The notes beneath the pieces are model-generated. The model ran no database searches. It was not told the DNA's origin and saw only the letters and a program-made list of their open reading frames with translations. Source: DASWJZ01 sp963720705 (GTDB taxonomy: Bacteria > Pseudomonadota > Alphaproteobacteria > Rhizobiales > Afifellaceae). From it: 64,000 bases of DNA. Shown piece after piece: positions 50,745 to 59,312 of this stretch. The DNA lies in contig CAVRGJ010000001.1 of the NCBI GenBank assembly GCA_963720705.1, positions 186,001-250,000 of the forward strand, written 5' to 3'. Every line of letters starts with the position of its first letter. Position 1 is the first letter of the stretch. The translations under genes and the position numbers were made by a program.

Positions 50745-53624
50745 TTGCGCGCTGGACTCATTCTCACGCGCATTATTCTCGCCGCCGCCGCCGTTCTCAT
50801 CGTTGGCCGCGCCTTCGCGCTCGACGCCGTGTCGCTGCAGGTCGACGATCCCGTCGTCGATCTCGGCGGATCCTTCGACCGCTACCTGAATCAGGGCGAC
50901 CGCATTCAGGTCTCAACCGCGCCGGGCGCGGACGGGATCGTGCGCCGCATCGAAGTCCCGGCGGAGAATCCGGAAGGGGCATCGGACTGGATCGTGTTCG
51001 CGCTCGCCAATCCGTCGGACGAGCAGCTCGAGCGCCTGATCGTGGTGCCGCACTACAAGCTCGTCGGGTCGGGGCTGATCTGGCCCGACCTCGGCTGGGA
51101 GCGCGTGCGCGCGGTGACACCGAGCGAAGGCTTCGCGCCGGAGCGCGTCGCGAGCAGCGAAGCGGACATCTTCCACATCACGCTCGACCCCGGAGCCATC
51201 GTCACCTACGTCGCCGAGCTCAGCGATCCCTCGCTCCCCGAGATCCATCTCTGGCGGCCGGACGCCTACGAGAGCATGGTCAACAGCTACACGCTCTATC
51301 GCGGCGTGGTGCTTGGAATTGCGGGGCTTCTGGCGCTCTTCCTGAGCGTCCTCTTCGTGGTCAAGGGCACCGCCATGTTCCCGGCCACCGCGGCGCTCGC
51401 CTGGGCCGTCTTCGCCTATATCTCGATCGATTTCGGCTTCTGGAGCCGGGTTTTCCAAAGCTCGAGCGGACACATGGCGACGTGGCGCGCCGGCACCGAG
51501 GTAGTGCTCGCCGGTGCGCTTCTGGTCTTCCTCTATACCTATCTCCATCTCCACCGCTGGCACGTGCGCTACAGCCACGTCGCGGTTCTGTGGCTCATCG
51601 GGCTCGCGCTCCTTGTCGGCGTGATCGCCGTCGATCCGAGCGTCGCTGCGGGCATCGCGCGGCTCTCGCTCGGGCTGACGGCGGTGGTCGGTCTCGGCGT
51701 CGTGCTGTGGCTCGCGATCCGCGGCTTCGACCGAGCGATCATGCTGATCCCGACCTGGATCATCCTGTTGTTCTGGGTGGCGGCGGCGTGGCTTGCGGTG
51801 ACGGGCCGCATCGACCATTCGGTCGTGCAGCCGGCGCTTGCCGGAGGCCTGGTGCTGATCGTGATGTTGATCGCCTTCACCATCATGCAGCACGCCTTCG
51901 CCGGTGGTGCCATCGCCCAGGGGCTGATCAGCGACGCGGAGCAGAAGGCGCTGGCGCTGGTCGGCGCCGGCCACTCGATCTGGGACTGGGACGCCGCGCG
52001 CGACCGCATCGAGACGGGCCGCGATATCGAGCACGTGCTCGGCTTCAAGCGCGGCGCGCTCGACGGCCCGGCGCGCAACTGGCTCGGCCTCATCCATCCG
52101 AGCGAACGCGACCTTTTCCGCGCCATGCTCGATGCCGTCGTCAACCAGCGGCGCGGCCGCATCAACCTCGATTTCCGCATGCGCGCGGAGGACGGGCACT
52201 TCCTCTGGTTCGCCATCCGTGCACGCCCGATCGTCGGATCCGACGGCGAGGTCATGCGCTGCTCGGGCACGATCGCCGACATCACCGACCAGAAGCTCGC
52301 CGAGGAGCGGCTTCTGCACGACGCCGTGCACGACAACCTGACCGGCCTGCCGAACCGGCAGATACTACTCGACCGGCTGGAATTTGCGCTGACCCGCGCC
52401 CGGCTTGAGCACATCGCCGCGCCGACGGTCATCGTCTTCGACCTCGACAACTTCAAGGAAGTCAATGCCGGGTTCGGCCACTCGGTCGGCGATTCGGTGC
52501 TGCTCGCGCTGTCGCGGCGCGTTGTCAGGCTGCTTCCCCTGCAGGACACGCTGGCGCGGCTGCACGGCGATTCCTTCGCGGTCCTGCTTCTGTCGGAGAC
52601 CGAACAGAGCGCGATCGAGCAATTCACCCGCGAGCTGATCCGCACCATCAAGGCTGCGATCTCGATCGGCGACCACGACGTTTTCCTGACCGCCTCCGTC
52701 GGCATCGCGCCGCCGACCAACGAGGGCACGGCGGAGGAACAGATCCGCCGCGCCGAGGCGGCCGTCTACCAGGCCAAGCGCTACGGCGGCGACTACATCC
52801 AGTTCTACGAACCCGCTTTCGGCATGCGCAGCCGCCGAATCGACCTCGAAGCCGAACTCAGGAAGGCGCTCGAAGCGGGGAACATCGACATCGTCTACCA
52901 GCCGGTGGTGCGGCTCGAAGACAATTCGATTGCCGGCTTCGAGGCGCTGACGCGCTGGGAGCATCCGCTGCACGGGCGCATTCCGCCGAGCGAGTTCATC
53001 GCCGCAGCGGAGGAAAGCGGCCTGATCGTGCAGCTTGGCCTCTATGTCCTCGAGCACGCGGCGCGCGAGCTCGCCTCTTGGCAGAACGCGCTCGCAACCT
53101 CGCCGCTTCCCTTCGTCTCGATCAACGTGTCGAGCCGGCAATTGCTGCGCCACGACCTCCTGAACGACGTGAAGTCGGTGATTGCGCGGACCGGGGTCGC
53201 GCCGGAGACGCTGAAGCTTGAGATCACCGAATCCCTGGTGATGCAGAATCCGGAATATTCGGCAAAAGTGCTCGCCCGGCTGCGCGAACTCGGCGCCGGT
53301 CTCGCGCTCGACGATTTCGGCACCGGATACTCGGCGCTCTCCTACCTGCAGCGCTTCCCCTTCGACACGATCAAGATCGACAAGTCCTTCGTGCGCCCGA
53401 ACGGCTCGCCGGCACGCGCGATCCTGCTTCGCGCCATCGTGACGCTCGCCCACGATCTCGGCATGGAGGTGATCGCGGAGGGCGCGGAGACGGAGGCGGA
53501 GGTCACGGAGCTCGCCGAGGCCGGCTGCGAATACGCGCAAGGCTTCGTCTACGGGCGCCCGATGACGGCGCAGATGGTGCAGCAGATGGTGCGGCGGCGC
53601 CCGGCGGTCGCGCGCGCGAGCTAG
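50745..53624 (+). CDS. 7TM-PAS-GGDEF-EAL signalling protein, degenerate GGDEF
   Basis: Cyclic-di-GMP signalling protein of 959 residues. A signal segment (1-26) precedes a periplasmic 7TMR-DISM-type sensor domain to about 185, then seven membrane helices (about 185-400, beginning YRGVVLGIAGLLALFLSVLF), a PAS domain (about 405-520, HSIWDWDAARDRIETG), GGDEF (528-690) and EAL (700-950). The GGDEF signature is RLHGDSF, so synthase activity is unlikely. The EAL motif GFEALTRW, LEITES, DDFGTGYSALSYL and IKIDKSFV are intact, predicting phosphodiesterase activity. TTG at 50745 has GGAGG seven bases upstream. Ligand unknown. Confidence 0.93.
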   Translation: MRAGLILTRIILAAAAVLIVGRAFALDAVSLQVDDPVVDLGGSFDRYLNQGDRIQVSTAPGADGIVRRIEVPAENPEGASDWIVFALANPSDEQLERLIVVPHYKLVGSGLIWPDLGWERVRAVTPSEGFAPERVASSEADIFHITLDPGAIVTYVAELSDPSLPEIHLWRPDAYESMVNSYTLYRGVVLGIAGLLALFLSVLFVVKGTAMFPATAALAWAVFAYISIDFGFWSRVFQSSSGHMATWRAGTEVVLAGALLVFLYTYLHLHRWHVRYSHVAVLWLIGLALLVGVIAVDPSVAAGIARLSLGLTAVVGLGVVLWLAIRGFDRAIMLIPTWIILLFWVAAAWLAVTGRIDHSVVQPALAGGLVLIVMLIAFTIMQHAFAGGAIAQGLISDAEQKALALVGAGHSIWDWDAARDRIETGRDIEHVLGFKRGALDGPARNWLGLIHPSERDLFRAMLDAVVNQRRGRINLDFRMRAEDGHFLWFAIRARPIVGSDGEVMRCSGTIADITDQKLAEERLLHDAVHDNLTGLPNRQILLDRLEFALTRARLEHIAAPTVIVFDLDNFKEVNAGFGHSVGDSVLLALSRRVVRLLPLQDTLARLHGDSFAVLLLSETEQSAIEQFTRELIRTIKAAISIGDHDVFLTASVGIAPPTNEGTAEEQIRRAEAAVYQAKRYGGDYIQFYEPAFGMRSRRIDLEAELRKALEAGNIDIVYQPVVRLEDNSIAGFEALTRWEHPLHGRIPPSEFIAAAEESGLIVQLGLYVLEHAARELASWQNALATSPLPFVSINVSSRQLLRHDLLNDVKSVIARTGVAPETLKLEITESLVMQNPEYSAKVLARLRELGAGLALDDFGTGYSALSYLQRFPFDTIKIDKSFVRPNGSPARAILLRAIVTLAHDLGMEVIAEGAETEAEVTELAEAGCEYAQGFVYGRPMTAQMVQQMVRRRPAVARAS

Positions 53625-53650
53625 CGCAGGCGCTCAATCCGCTTCGCGTT

Positions 53651-54250
53651 TCACGCGTGGCCGGCCTCGTCCGACAGCATGGCGGGCTCGATCCCGATCT
53701 TGGCGAGCGCGCGATCGTATTTCGCGTCGATGTCGTCGTCGAAGAGGATATCGGAATCGGCCTGGCTGTGCAGCCAACCGTTCGACTGGATCTCAAATTC
53801 GAGCTGCCCCGGCCGCCAGCCGGCATAGCCAAGCGCAAGCAGCGCGCGGTCAGGCCCGCGGCCGTCGGAGATGGCGCGGAGAATCTCCAGGGTCGCCGTC
53901 AGGCAGACGCCCTCGTCGATCGGCAGGGTGGCATTGTCGAGAAAGAAATCGGAAGAGTGGAGCACGAAACCGCGCCCGGTCTCGACAGGCCCGCCGCGAT
54001 GAACGCGAACGTTATCGACCCCGCCCGGCAGGTCCGGCTCGTTGCCCGCCTGGACGATATCGAGCTGAACGAGCAGATCGCGGAAACTCACTTCGCTTGC
54101 CAGCTTGTTGATGACGATGCCCATGGCCCCGTCGCCGGAATGCGCGCACAAATAAACGACGGAGCGGGCGAAACGCTTGTCCGCCATGCTCGGCATGGCG
54201 ATCAGCAGCTGTCCGTCGAGGAAGCCTTGCGGCCGCGTGTGCTTCTTCAT
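53651..54250 (-). CDS. YqgE/AlgH family protein
   Basis: UPF0301 protein of 199 residues, the YqgE/AlgH family. Conserved elements are GFLDGQLLIAMPSMADKRFARSVVYLCAHS, GAMGIVINK, the VHRGGPVETGRGFVLHS block and YAGWRPGQLEFEI. AlgH was first linked to alginate regulation in Pseudomonas; its biochemical role remains unsettled. The ATG at 54250 starts MKKHTRPQ; a TTG two codons upstream is possible. It is divergent from the DsbD-alpha-like gene, with about 104 bases between starts, and its end converges with the EAL protein gene. Confidence 0.94.
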   Translation of the reverse strand: MKKHTRPQGFLDGQLLIAMPSMADKRFARSVVYLCAHSGDGAMGIVINKLASEVSFRDLLVQLDIVQAGNEPDLPGGVDNVRVHRGGPVETGRGFVLHSSDFFLDNATLPIDEGVCLTATLEILRAISDGRGPDRALLALGYAGWRPGQLEFEIQSNGWLHSQADSDILFDDDIDAKYDRALAKIGIEPAMLSDEAGHA

Positions 54251-54354
54251 CTGCAAATGCTACCAATCCCGCCCGAAGTTGGATAGGCGTCGAGGGTCGC
54301 CAATAGCCGGCTCGCGGGTCACGGCACCGTGCGAACAAACTAGGGTCGAAATCC

Positions 54355-55155
54355 ATGTCCGCAACAGCGATCCGCGTCCTCTTTCTCGCTACGCTGGCGC
54401 TTCCGAGCGGGGCTCACGCCGCCCATTCCGATTGGGCCGATGCGGATCAGGCGCAGCTCAGGCTGCTGCTTACCGCGCCCGCTGAGGGCGGTATTGCCGG
54501 CGGGATCGAGATCGTGCTTGAGCCTGGCTGGCACACCTATTGGCGCAATCCCGGCGAATCGGGCGTGCCCCCGGTGTTCGACTTTTCGGGGTCGAAGAAC
54601 GTGGCCAAAGTCGACGTGCGCTACCCCGCGCCCTCCCGCTTCGACGACGCCGGCAGCGTCTCCCTCGTTTACATGGACGAGGTCGTCTTCCCGCTCGTCG
54701 TCGCGCCGCAGGACGCGGGGAAACCGGTGACGCTTCATGTCGAAGCGAACTTCGGGGTGTGCAGCGAAGTCTGCATCCCGACTCGCGTCAGCGCAGAGGT
54801 GGCGTCCTCGCCTGCGCCCGATCCGCTTGCCGCTGCGCGCATCGCGAGCTTTTCGCCGCGTGTGCCGCGGACTCCGGAGCCGGGCCGCTTCGACATCGAG
54901 GCGGTGAAGCCGGAGGAAAACGCGCTCGTCATCGACGTGCGCATGCCCGAATCCTCCACCATGGACCTCTTCGCGGATCCGCCGCAGGGCTGGTTCATCG
55001 GCCAGCCGGCATTCGTGGAACGCTCGGCCGGCGTCTCGCGTTACCGCCTCCCGCTCGCCGGGCGGCCGGCCGGCGAGCCGCTCGCCGGTCAGACTTTCAC
55101 TTTCGTTGCGGTGTCCGGGGGCGAGGCGATAGAGAAGGCGGTCGAGATACGCTGA
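54355..55155 (+). CDS. DsbD N-terminal (alpha) domain-like exported protein
   Basis: Periplasmic protein of 266 residues resembling the N-terminal domain of DsbD, which passes electrons to periplasmic disulfide partners. A signal peptide (MSATAIRVLFLATLALPSGAHA) precedes LEPGWHTYWRNPGESGVPP, a block found in these free-standing versions, and the redox cysteines in FGVCSEVCIP. No membrane domain is present, so the protein must take electrons from a separate partner (a CcdA/DsbD-beta-type protein, not in the window). It precedes a peroxiredoxin by 56 bases, consistent with a thiol-redox unit. Confidence 0.87.
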   Translation: MSATAIRVLFLATLALPSGAHAAHSDWADADQAQLRLLLTAPAEGGIAGGIEIVLEPGWHTYWRNPGESGVPPVFDFSGSKNVAKVDVRYPAPSRFDDAGSVSLVYMDEVVFPLVVAPQDAGKPVTLHVEANFGVCSEVCIPTRVSAEVASSPAPDPLAAARIASFSPRVPRTPEPGRFDIEAVKPEENALVIDVRMPESSTMDLFADPPQGWFIGQPAFVERSAGVSRYRLPLAGRPAGEPLAGQTFTFVAVSGGEAIEKAVEIR

Positions 55156-55210
55156 CCATCGGCTTCGGGCACGCTTCCGACCCACCCAATTCGCAAGCAT
55201 GGAGAATTCA

Positions 55211-55696
55211 ATGAGTATTTCCGTCGGCGACCGCATGCCCGAGGCCGGCCTTTTCGAGCCCGGCGAAAGCGGACCGGAAAAGCTCTCCGCCAATGATCTC
55301 TTCAAAGGGCGCAGAATCGTGCTCGTCGGCATGCCGGGCGCCTTTACTCCGACCTGCCATCAGCGCCACCTCCCCGGCTTCATCGAGAACCGCGACGCGA
55401 TCCTCTCCAAGGGCGTCGACGAGATCGTCGTGCTTTCGACCAATGACACGCACGTGCTGCGCGCCTGGGCGGAGGCGACCGGCGCCAAAGGCAAGGTGCG
55501 TTTCGTCTCCGACGGCAATCTGGAACTCATCACGCAGTCCGGCCTTTCCTTCGACGGCTCGGGGACGGGCATGGGCACGCGGGCGCGGCGCTTCGCCATG
55601 ATCGTCGACGACGGCGTGGTGACGGCGATCGCGGTCGAGGACAAAGCAGGGCAGACAGCGGTCAGCTCGGCCGCACAGATTCTGGAGAAGCTTTGA
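55211..55696 (+). CDS. Peroxiredoxin (Prx5 type)
   Basis: Thiol peroxidase of 161 residues in the Prx5/hybrid type II group. The peroxidatic cysteine is Cys49 in PGAFTPTCHQRHLPGF, the conserved P-x3-T-x2-C. LSTNDTHVLRAWAEATGAKGKVRFVSDG and GTRARRFAMIVDDGVV are the other conserved blocks, with the arginine that activates the thiolate. No second (resolving) cysteine is present, so it acts as a 1-Cys enzyme with an outside thiol. The ATG at 55211 has GGAGA six bases upstream. It converges with rnhA. Confidence 0.94.
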   Translation: MSISVGDRMPEAGLFEPGESGPEKLSANDLFKGRRIVLVGMPGAFTPTCHQRHLPGFIENRDAILSKGVDEIVVLSTNDTHVLRAWAEATGAKGKVRFVSDGNLELITQSGLSFDGSGTGMGTRARRFAMIVDDGVVTAIAVEDKAGQTAVSSAAQILEKL

Positions 55697-55702
55697 GGGC
55701 GG

Positions 55703-56161
55703 CTACCTGGCCCGCTTCATGAACGGCGCCATGCCCTCGCGGGCGAGCGCGTCGGCGCGTTCGTTCAAATCGTGGCCGGAATGCCCGCGCACCCAGCGCC
55801 AATCGACGTGGTGGCTATCTGCGAGCCGCTCAAGCTCCAGCCAAAGGTCGGCGTTCTTCACCGGCTTCTTGTCGGAGGTCTTCCAGCCGTTCCGCTTCCA
55901 GCCGTGGATCCATTTCGTGATCCCGTTCTTGAGATACTCCGAATCGGTGTGAAGCTCGACGACGAGCGTGCCTTTCAGCGCCTTCAGTGCCTCGATCGCC
56001 GCGGTCAGTTCCATGCGGTTGTTGGTGGTGTCCGGCGCGCCGCCGTAAAGCTCTTTCTCGCTCCCGTCATATTCGAGGATGGCGGCCCAGCCGCCCGGCC
56101 CCGGATTGCCGGAGCAGGCGCCGTCGGTATGGACGATGACCCGCTTCGCGCCCTTCGTCAC
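55703..56161 (-). CDS. rnhA: Ribonuclease HI
   Basis: Degrades RNA in RNA:DNA hybrids; 152 residues. All four catalytic carboxylates are in place: HTDGACSGNPGPGGW (Asp), NNRMELTAAIEAL (Glu), HTDSEYLKNGI (Asp) and LNERADALAREG (Asp), plus the RGHSGHDLNE histidine loop. The start is GTG at 56161 overlapping the thrB stop as GTGA; longer in-frame sequence is antisense or out of frame to thrB. The order ispH-thrB-rnhA is common in alphaproteobacteria. Confidence 0.95.
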   Translation of the reverse strand: MTKGAKRVIVHTDGACSGNPGPGGWAAILEYDGSEKELYGGAPDTTNNRMELTAAIEALKALKGTLVVELHTDSEYLKNGITKWIHGWKRNGWKTSDKKPVKNADLWLELERLADSHHVDWRWVRGHSGHDLNERADALAREGMAPFMKRAR

Positions 56162-57123
56162 GTCGAGGCTCCGTAGTCGACGGCGCTCGCCACGCGCTGA
56201 TGGAAACGAAGCTTGCCGAGATATTCGCGCGGATCCTTCGGGGTGACGAGCGCTCCGGCGGGCACTTCCAGCCAATCGTAGAGCCGCGTCAGAAGGAAAC
56301 GGAGCGCCGCGCCGCGCGACAGCATCGGCAGCGCCTGAAGCTCGGCCGGGAGAAGCGCGCGCACGCCGGCGTAGCCCTGGATCAGCGCGCGGCCCTTGGT
56401 GACGTTGAAGGAATTGTCCGGTTCGAAGCACCAGGCGTTCAGACAGACTGCAAGGTCGTAGGCGAGAAGATCGTTGCAGGCGAAGTAGAAGTCGATCAAC
56501 CCCGAGAGCCGCCCCCTCAGGAAGAAGACGTTGTCGGGAAAGAGGTCGGCGTGAATGACGCCGCCCGGCAGGCTTTTCGGCCACGCCGCCTCAAGCGCCG
56601 CAAGCTCGGCCTCGACGAGGGCGGCTAGGCCGGGCTCGACGGAGTTGGCGCGGGCGCGCGACATCTCGAAAAGCGGACGCCAGCCGGCACAGGAAAGCGC
56701 ATTCTCGCGGCGCAGCGGGAAATCGCCGCCAGCCTTATGCATCGCCGCAAGCGCCTGCCCGACGGCGGCGCAATGATGCGGCTGCGGGCGCCGCACCCAC
56801 ATCCCCTCCAGGAAGGTGATCAGAGCCGCCGGCCGGCCGGCGACGCGGCGGTAGGTCTTGCCGTCACGGCCACGGACAGGAAGCGGACAACGGATGCCGC
56901 GCTCCGCCAAATGCTCCATCAGGCCGAGAAAGAACGGCAGGTCGGATTCCGCCACGCGCTTTTCGTAAAGCGTGAGGATGTAGGTGCCGGATTCTGCGTG
57001 CAGCAGGAAGTTCGAGTTCTCGACGCCTTCCGCGATCCCTTTGAAGGAGAGGATGGTTCCGAGATCATAGGCCTTGAGCAGCGCTTCGAGGTCGGCGTCG
57101 CCGACGTCGGTGTAGACGGCCAT
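56158..57123 (-). CDS. thrB: Homoserine kinase (ThrB2/type II)
   Basis: ATP-dependent homoserine kinase of 321 residues in the APH/choline-kinase fold family rather than the GHMP fold of E. coli ThrB. The N-terminus holds GIAEGVENSNFLL (nucleotide loop); VIHADLFPDNVFF is the Brenner catalytic motif H-x-D-x4-N, and GLIDFYFACNDLLAYDLAV is the DFG-like metal-binding motif. It supplies O-phosphohomoserine to ThrC. It lies between ispH and rnhA on the minus strand; the gap to ispH is 14 bases, and it overlaps rnhA. Confidence 0.95.
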   Translation of the reverse strand: MAVYTDVGDADLEALLKAYDLGTILSFKGIAEGVENSNFLLHAESGTYILTLYEKRVAESDLPFFLGLMEHLAERGIRCPLPVRGRDGKTYRRVAGRPAALITFLEGMWVRRPQPHHCAAVGQALAAMHKAGGDFPLRRENALSCAGWRPLFEMSRARANSVEPGLAALVEAELAALEAAWPKSLPGGVIHADLFPDNVFFLRGRLSGLIDFYFACNDLLAYDLAVCLNAWCFEPDNSFNVTKGRALIQGYAGVRALLPAELQALPMLSRGAALRFLLTRLYDWLEVPAGALVTPKDPREYLGKLRFHQRVASAVDYGAST

Positions 57124-57137
57124 GGGAGGAGCCCGAT

Positions 57138-58094
57138 CTAGGCGGCCGCGTCGCGAAGCTGCCTCGGAAGACTGAAGACGATGTTTTCTTCAGCCGTGCG
57201 AACAAGCTCGACATTGATGTCGAAGCGGGCAGCGAAGGCGTCGAGCACTTCCTCAACGATGACCTCCGGCGCGGAAGCGCCGGCGGTAACACCGATCCGT
57301 TCGACTCCCTCAAACACCGACCAGTCGATCTCCGAAGCGCGCTGGATCAGCACTGCGCGCGGACAGCCGGCGCGCTCGGCGACTTCGACCAGCCGCTGCG
57401 AATTGGAGGAGTTCGGGGCGCCGACGACGAGCATGCGCTCGACAACCGGCGCGATGCGCTTCACCGCTTCCTGCCGGTTGGTGGTCGCGTAGCAGATGTC
57501 GTCCTTGTGCGGTCCCTTGATGTTGGGAAACCGCTCCTTCAAGACGGCGACGATCTCCGATGTGTCGTCGACGGAGAGCGTGGTCTGCGTGATCCAGGCG
57601 AGGTTGTCCGGCTCGCGCGGCTGGAAGGTGCGCGCGTCCTCGGCCGTCTCCACCAGGTTGATCATGCCGGCCGGCAGCTGGCCCATCGTGCCTTCCACTT
57701 CCGGATGGCCGGCGTGCCCGACAAGCACGATCTCGTGCCCGCGGCGCGCATGCAGGATCGCCTCCTTGTGGACCTTCGAAACGAGCGGGCAGGTTGCGTC
57801 GAGCACGGAGATGTTCCTGCTCGCGGCGTCCTCGCGCACCTTCTTCGAGACGCCGTGCGCGGAGAATACGACGGGGCGGTCGGACTCCGGAACCTCCTCC
57901 AGCTCCTCGACGAAGACAGCGCCCTTCGCCTTCAGACTCTCGACAACGTAGCGGTTGTGGACGATCTCGTGGCGGACGTAGACCGGCGCGCCGAATCGCT
58001 CCAGCGCCTCCTCGACAACCTGGATGGCGCGTTCAACGCCCGCGCAGAAGCCGCGCGGGGCACAGAGCAGAATGTGAAGCTTGGGGCCGGGCAT
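57138..58094 (-). CDS. ispH: 4-hydroxy-3-methylbut-2-enyl diphosphate reductase (IspH)
   Basis: Fe-S enzyme that completes the MEP isoprenoid pathway, giving IPP and DMAPP; 318 residues. The three cluster cysteines are visible: APRGFCAGV (Cys17), DATCPLVSKVH and RAGCPRAV. HEIVHNRYVV contributes a conserved substrate histidine, with SAHGVSKKV and HAGHPEVEGTMGQ further along. The ATG at 58094 begins MPGPKLHILLCAP; the upstream in-frame sequence overlaps surF1 in another frame. It is downstream of surF1 and upstream of thrB in one minus-strand run. Confidence 0.96.
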   Translation of the reverse strand: MPGPKLHILLCAPRGFCAGVERAIQVVEEALERFGAPVYVRHEIVHNRYVVESLKAKGAVFVEELEEVPESDRPVVFSAHGVSKKVREDAASRNISVLDATCPLVSKVHKEAILHARRGHEIVLVGHAGHPEVEGTMGQLPAGMINLVETAEDARTFQPREPDNLAWITQTTLSVDDTSEIVAVLKERFPNIKGPHKDDICYATTNRQEAVKRIAPVVERMLVVGAPNSSNSQRLVEVAERAGCPRAVLIQRASEIDWSVFEGVERIGVTAGASAPEVIVEEVLDAFAARFDINVELVRTAEENIVFSLPRQLRDAAA

Positions 58095-58108
58095 CTCTTG
58101 TCTCGCAG

Positions 58109-58894
58109 TTAGGGAGCACGCCTGGGTGGCGTCAAGCGTGCTTGACGCCGCTCCCCCAGCCGGCGCCAGGCGAATACGCCGAAAACCGCCAGAAGTGCAG
58201 CGGCGAGGCCGTACCAGGTCAACGCATATTGAAGGTGATTGTTGGTAAATGCCATGCGCGTTTCGCCGCTCTGCGGCAGACCGCCGGGCGGCGTCTCCGA
58301 TGCGATCAGGTCGATGGTGAAAGGCGCGAGCGGCGGCGAAAGGTGCTCGGCGGCGGCGATGGCGGCGACGTTGCGGGCGAAGAACATGTTCTCGCCCGGC
58401 TCGTCCGCGGGGGTGAAGAACGAGCGCTCTTCGTTCGGGCGCATGAGACCCGTCACAACAACGGGCTCGTTTGAGAGCGTCTCGCCACGCTCGGAGGGAA
58501 GGCTCTTCTCCATGGGCGCGAAGCCGCGATTGACGAGCACCGTCCCGCCACTCGACAACGCGAACGGCGTCACGATCCAAAATCCCGGCCCGCCGTAGGG
58601 CCCGCGCGGGTCCGGCAGGCTGGTGAAGACGTGCGCCTCCTTGTCGTGGAGAAAGCGGCCGGCAAGGCTGAAGGGGCGGTAGCCGTCGCCGCCCTTCGGG
58701 TCGAGGCTGGGCCAGGCGGAGACAGGCGGCAGGTCGCGCACGGCTTCCGTCGGGCGCTCCGTCGCCGCCGCGATCAGATCCTCTTTCCAGGCCAGCCGAC
58801 GAAGCTGCCAGTTGCCGAGCGAAACGAGGACGGCGATGCCGACGAGCGTCAGAACCGCCGGCAGGACAAGACCGCTCCGGCGTGTCTCAGTCAA
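58109..58894 (-). CDS. SURF1 family protein
   Basis: SURF1-type assembly factor for cytochrome c oxidase, helping heme a insertion; 261 residues. Two membrane helices bracket the protein: near residues 9-26 (LVLPAVLTLVGIAVLVSLG) and at the C-terminus (YALTWYGLAAALLAVFGVFAW). Between them is the periplasmic domain: GNWQLRRLAWK, GPGFWIVTPFALSSGGTVLVNRGFAP and the C-terminal NNHLQYALTWYGLA. The start is TTG at 58894, overlapping the DUF983 stop. Its position in the cta cluster fits the role. Confidence 0.93.
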   Translation of the reverse strand: MTETRRSGLVLPAVLTLVGIAVLVSLGNWQLRRLAWKEDLIAAATERPTEAVRDLPPVSAWPSLDPKGGDGYRPFSLAGRFLHDKEAHVFTSLPDPRGPYGGPGFWIVTPFALSSGGTVLVNRGFAPMEKSLPSERGETLSNEPVVVTGLMRPNEERSFFTPADEPGENMFFARNVAAIAAAEHLSPPLAPFTIDLIASETPPGGLPQSGETRMAFTNNHLQYALTWYGLAAALLAVFGVFAWRRLGERRQARLTPPRRAP

Positions 58895-59273
58895 CGCGAT
58901 GGATGCGGCCCTCTTCCGCCTTGTGGTGATACTGGAGGGCGATCAGCACGCCCTTCAGGGGTCGCAGAAACCCGAGGCAAAGAATGAGCACGAGCGGGCC
59001 CCATAGGACGACATGAACCCAGATCGGCGGGCTGTAGGCGACCTCCACGAGGAGCGCAGCGCCGGCAACGATGAAGCCGACAATCAGAATCACGAAGACC
59101 GCGGGGCCATCGGCCGAATCGGCGAAGTCGAAGTCGAGCCCGCAGGCCGAGCAGCGCGGGGCAAGCGTCAGAAAGCCGGAAAAGAGCCGTCCCTCGCCGC
59201 AACGCGGGCAGCGTCCGCGCATTCCAGCCGAAAAAGGATTCTGCGGCGCGTAGAGTGCCTTGTCCTCGCTCAT
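58887..59273 (-). CDS. DUF983 zinc-ribbon membrane protein
   Basis: Protein of 128 residues with an N-terminal zinc ribbon, C-P-R-C (about residues 22-25) and C-S-A-C (about 41-44). Two membrane helices follow: FVILIVGFIVAGAALLVEVAY and VVLWGPLVLILCLGFLRPLKG. DUF983 genes regularly sit in alphaproteobacterial cta clusters between ctaE and surF1, so a role in oxidase assembly is likely but not shown. The stop overlaps the SURF1 start by eight bases. Confidence 0.92.
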   Translation of the reverse strand: MSEDKALYAPQNPFSAGMRGRCPRCGEGRLFSGFLTLAPRCSACGLDFDFADSADGPAVFVILIVGFIVAGAALLVEVAYSPPIWVHVVLWGPLVLILCLGFLRPLKGVLIALQYHHKAEEGRIHRVD

Positions 59274-59312
59274 CGCCGCGCCCGGCGGGCGGCGCCGGCG
59301 CCGCCCATGGCC

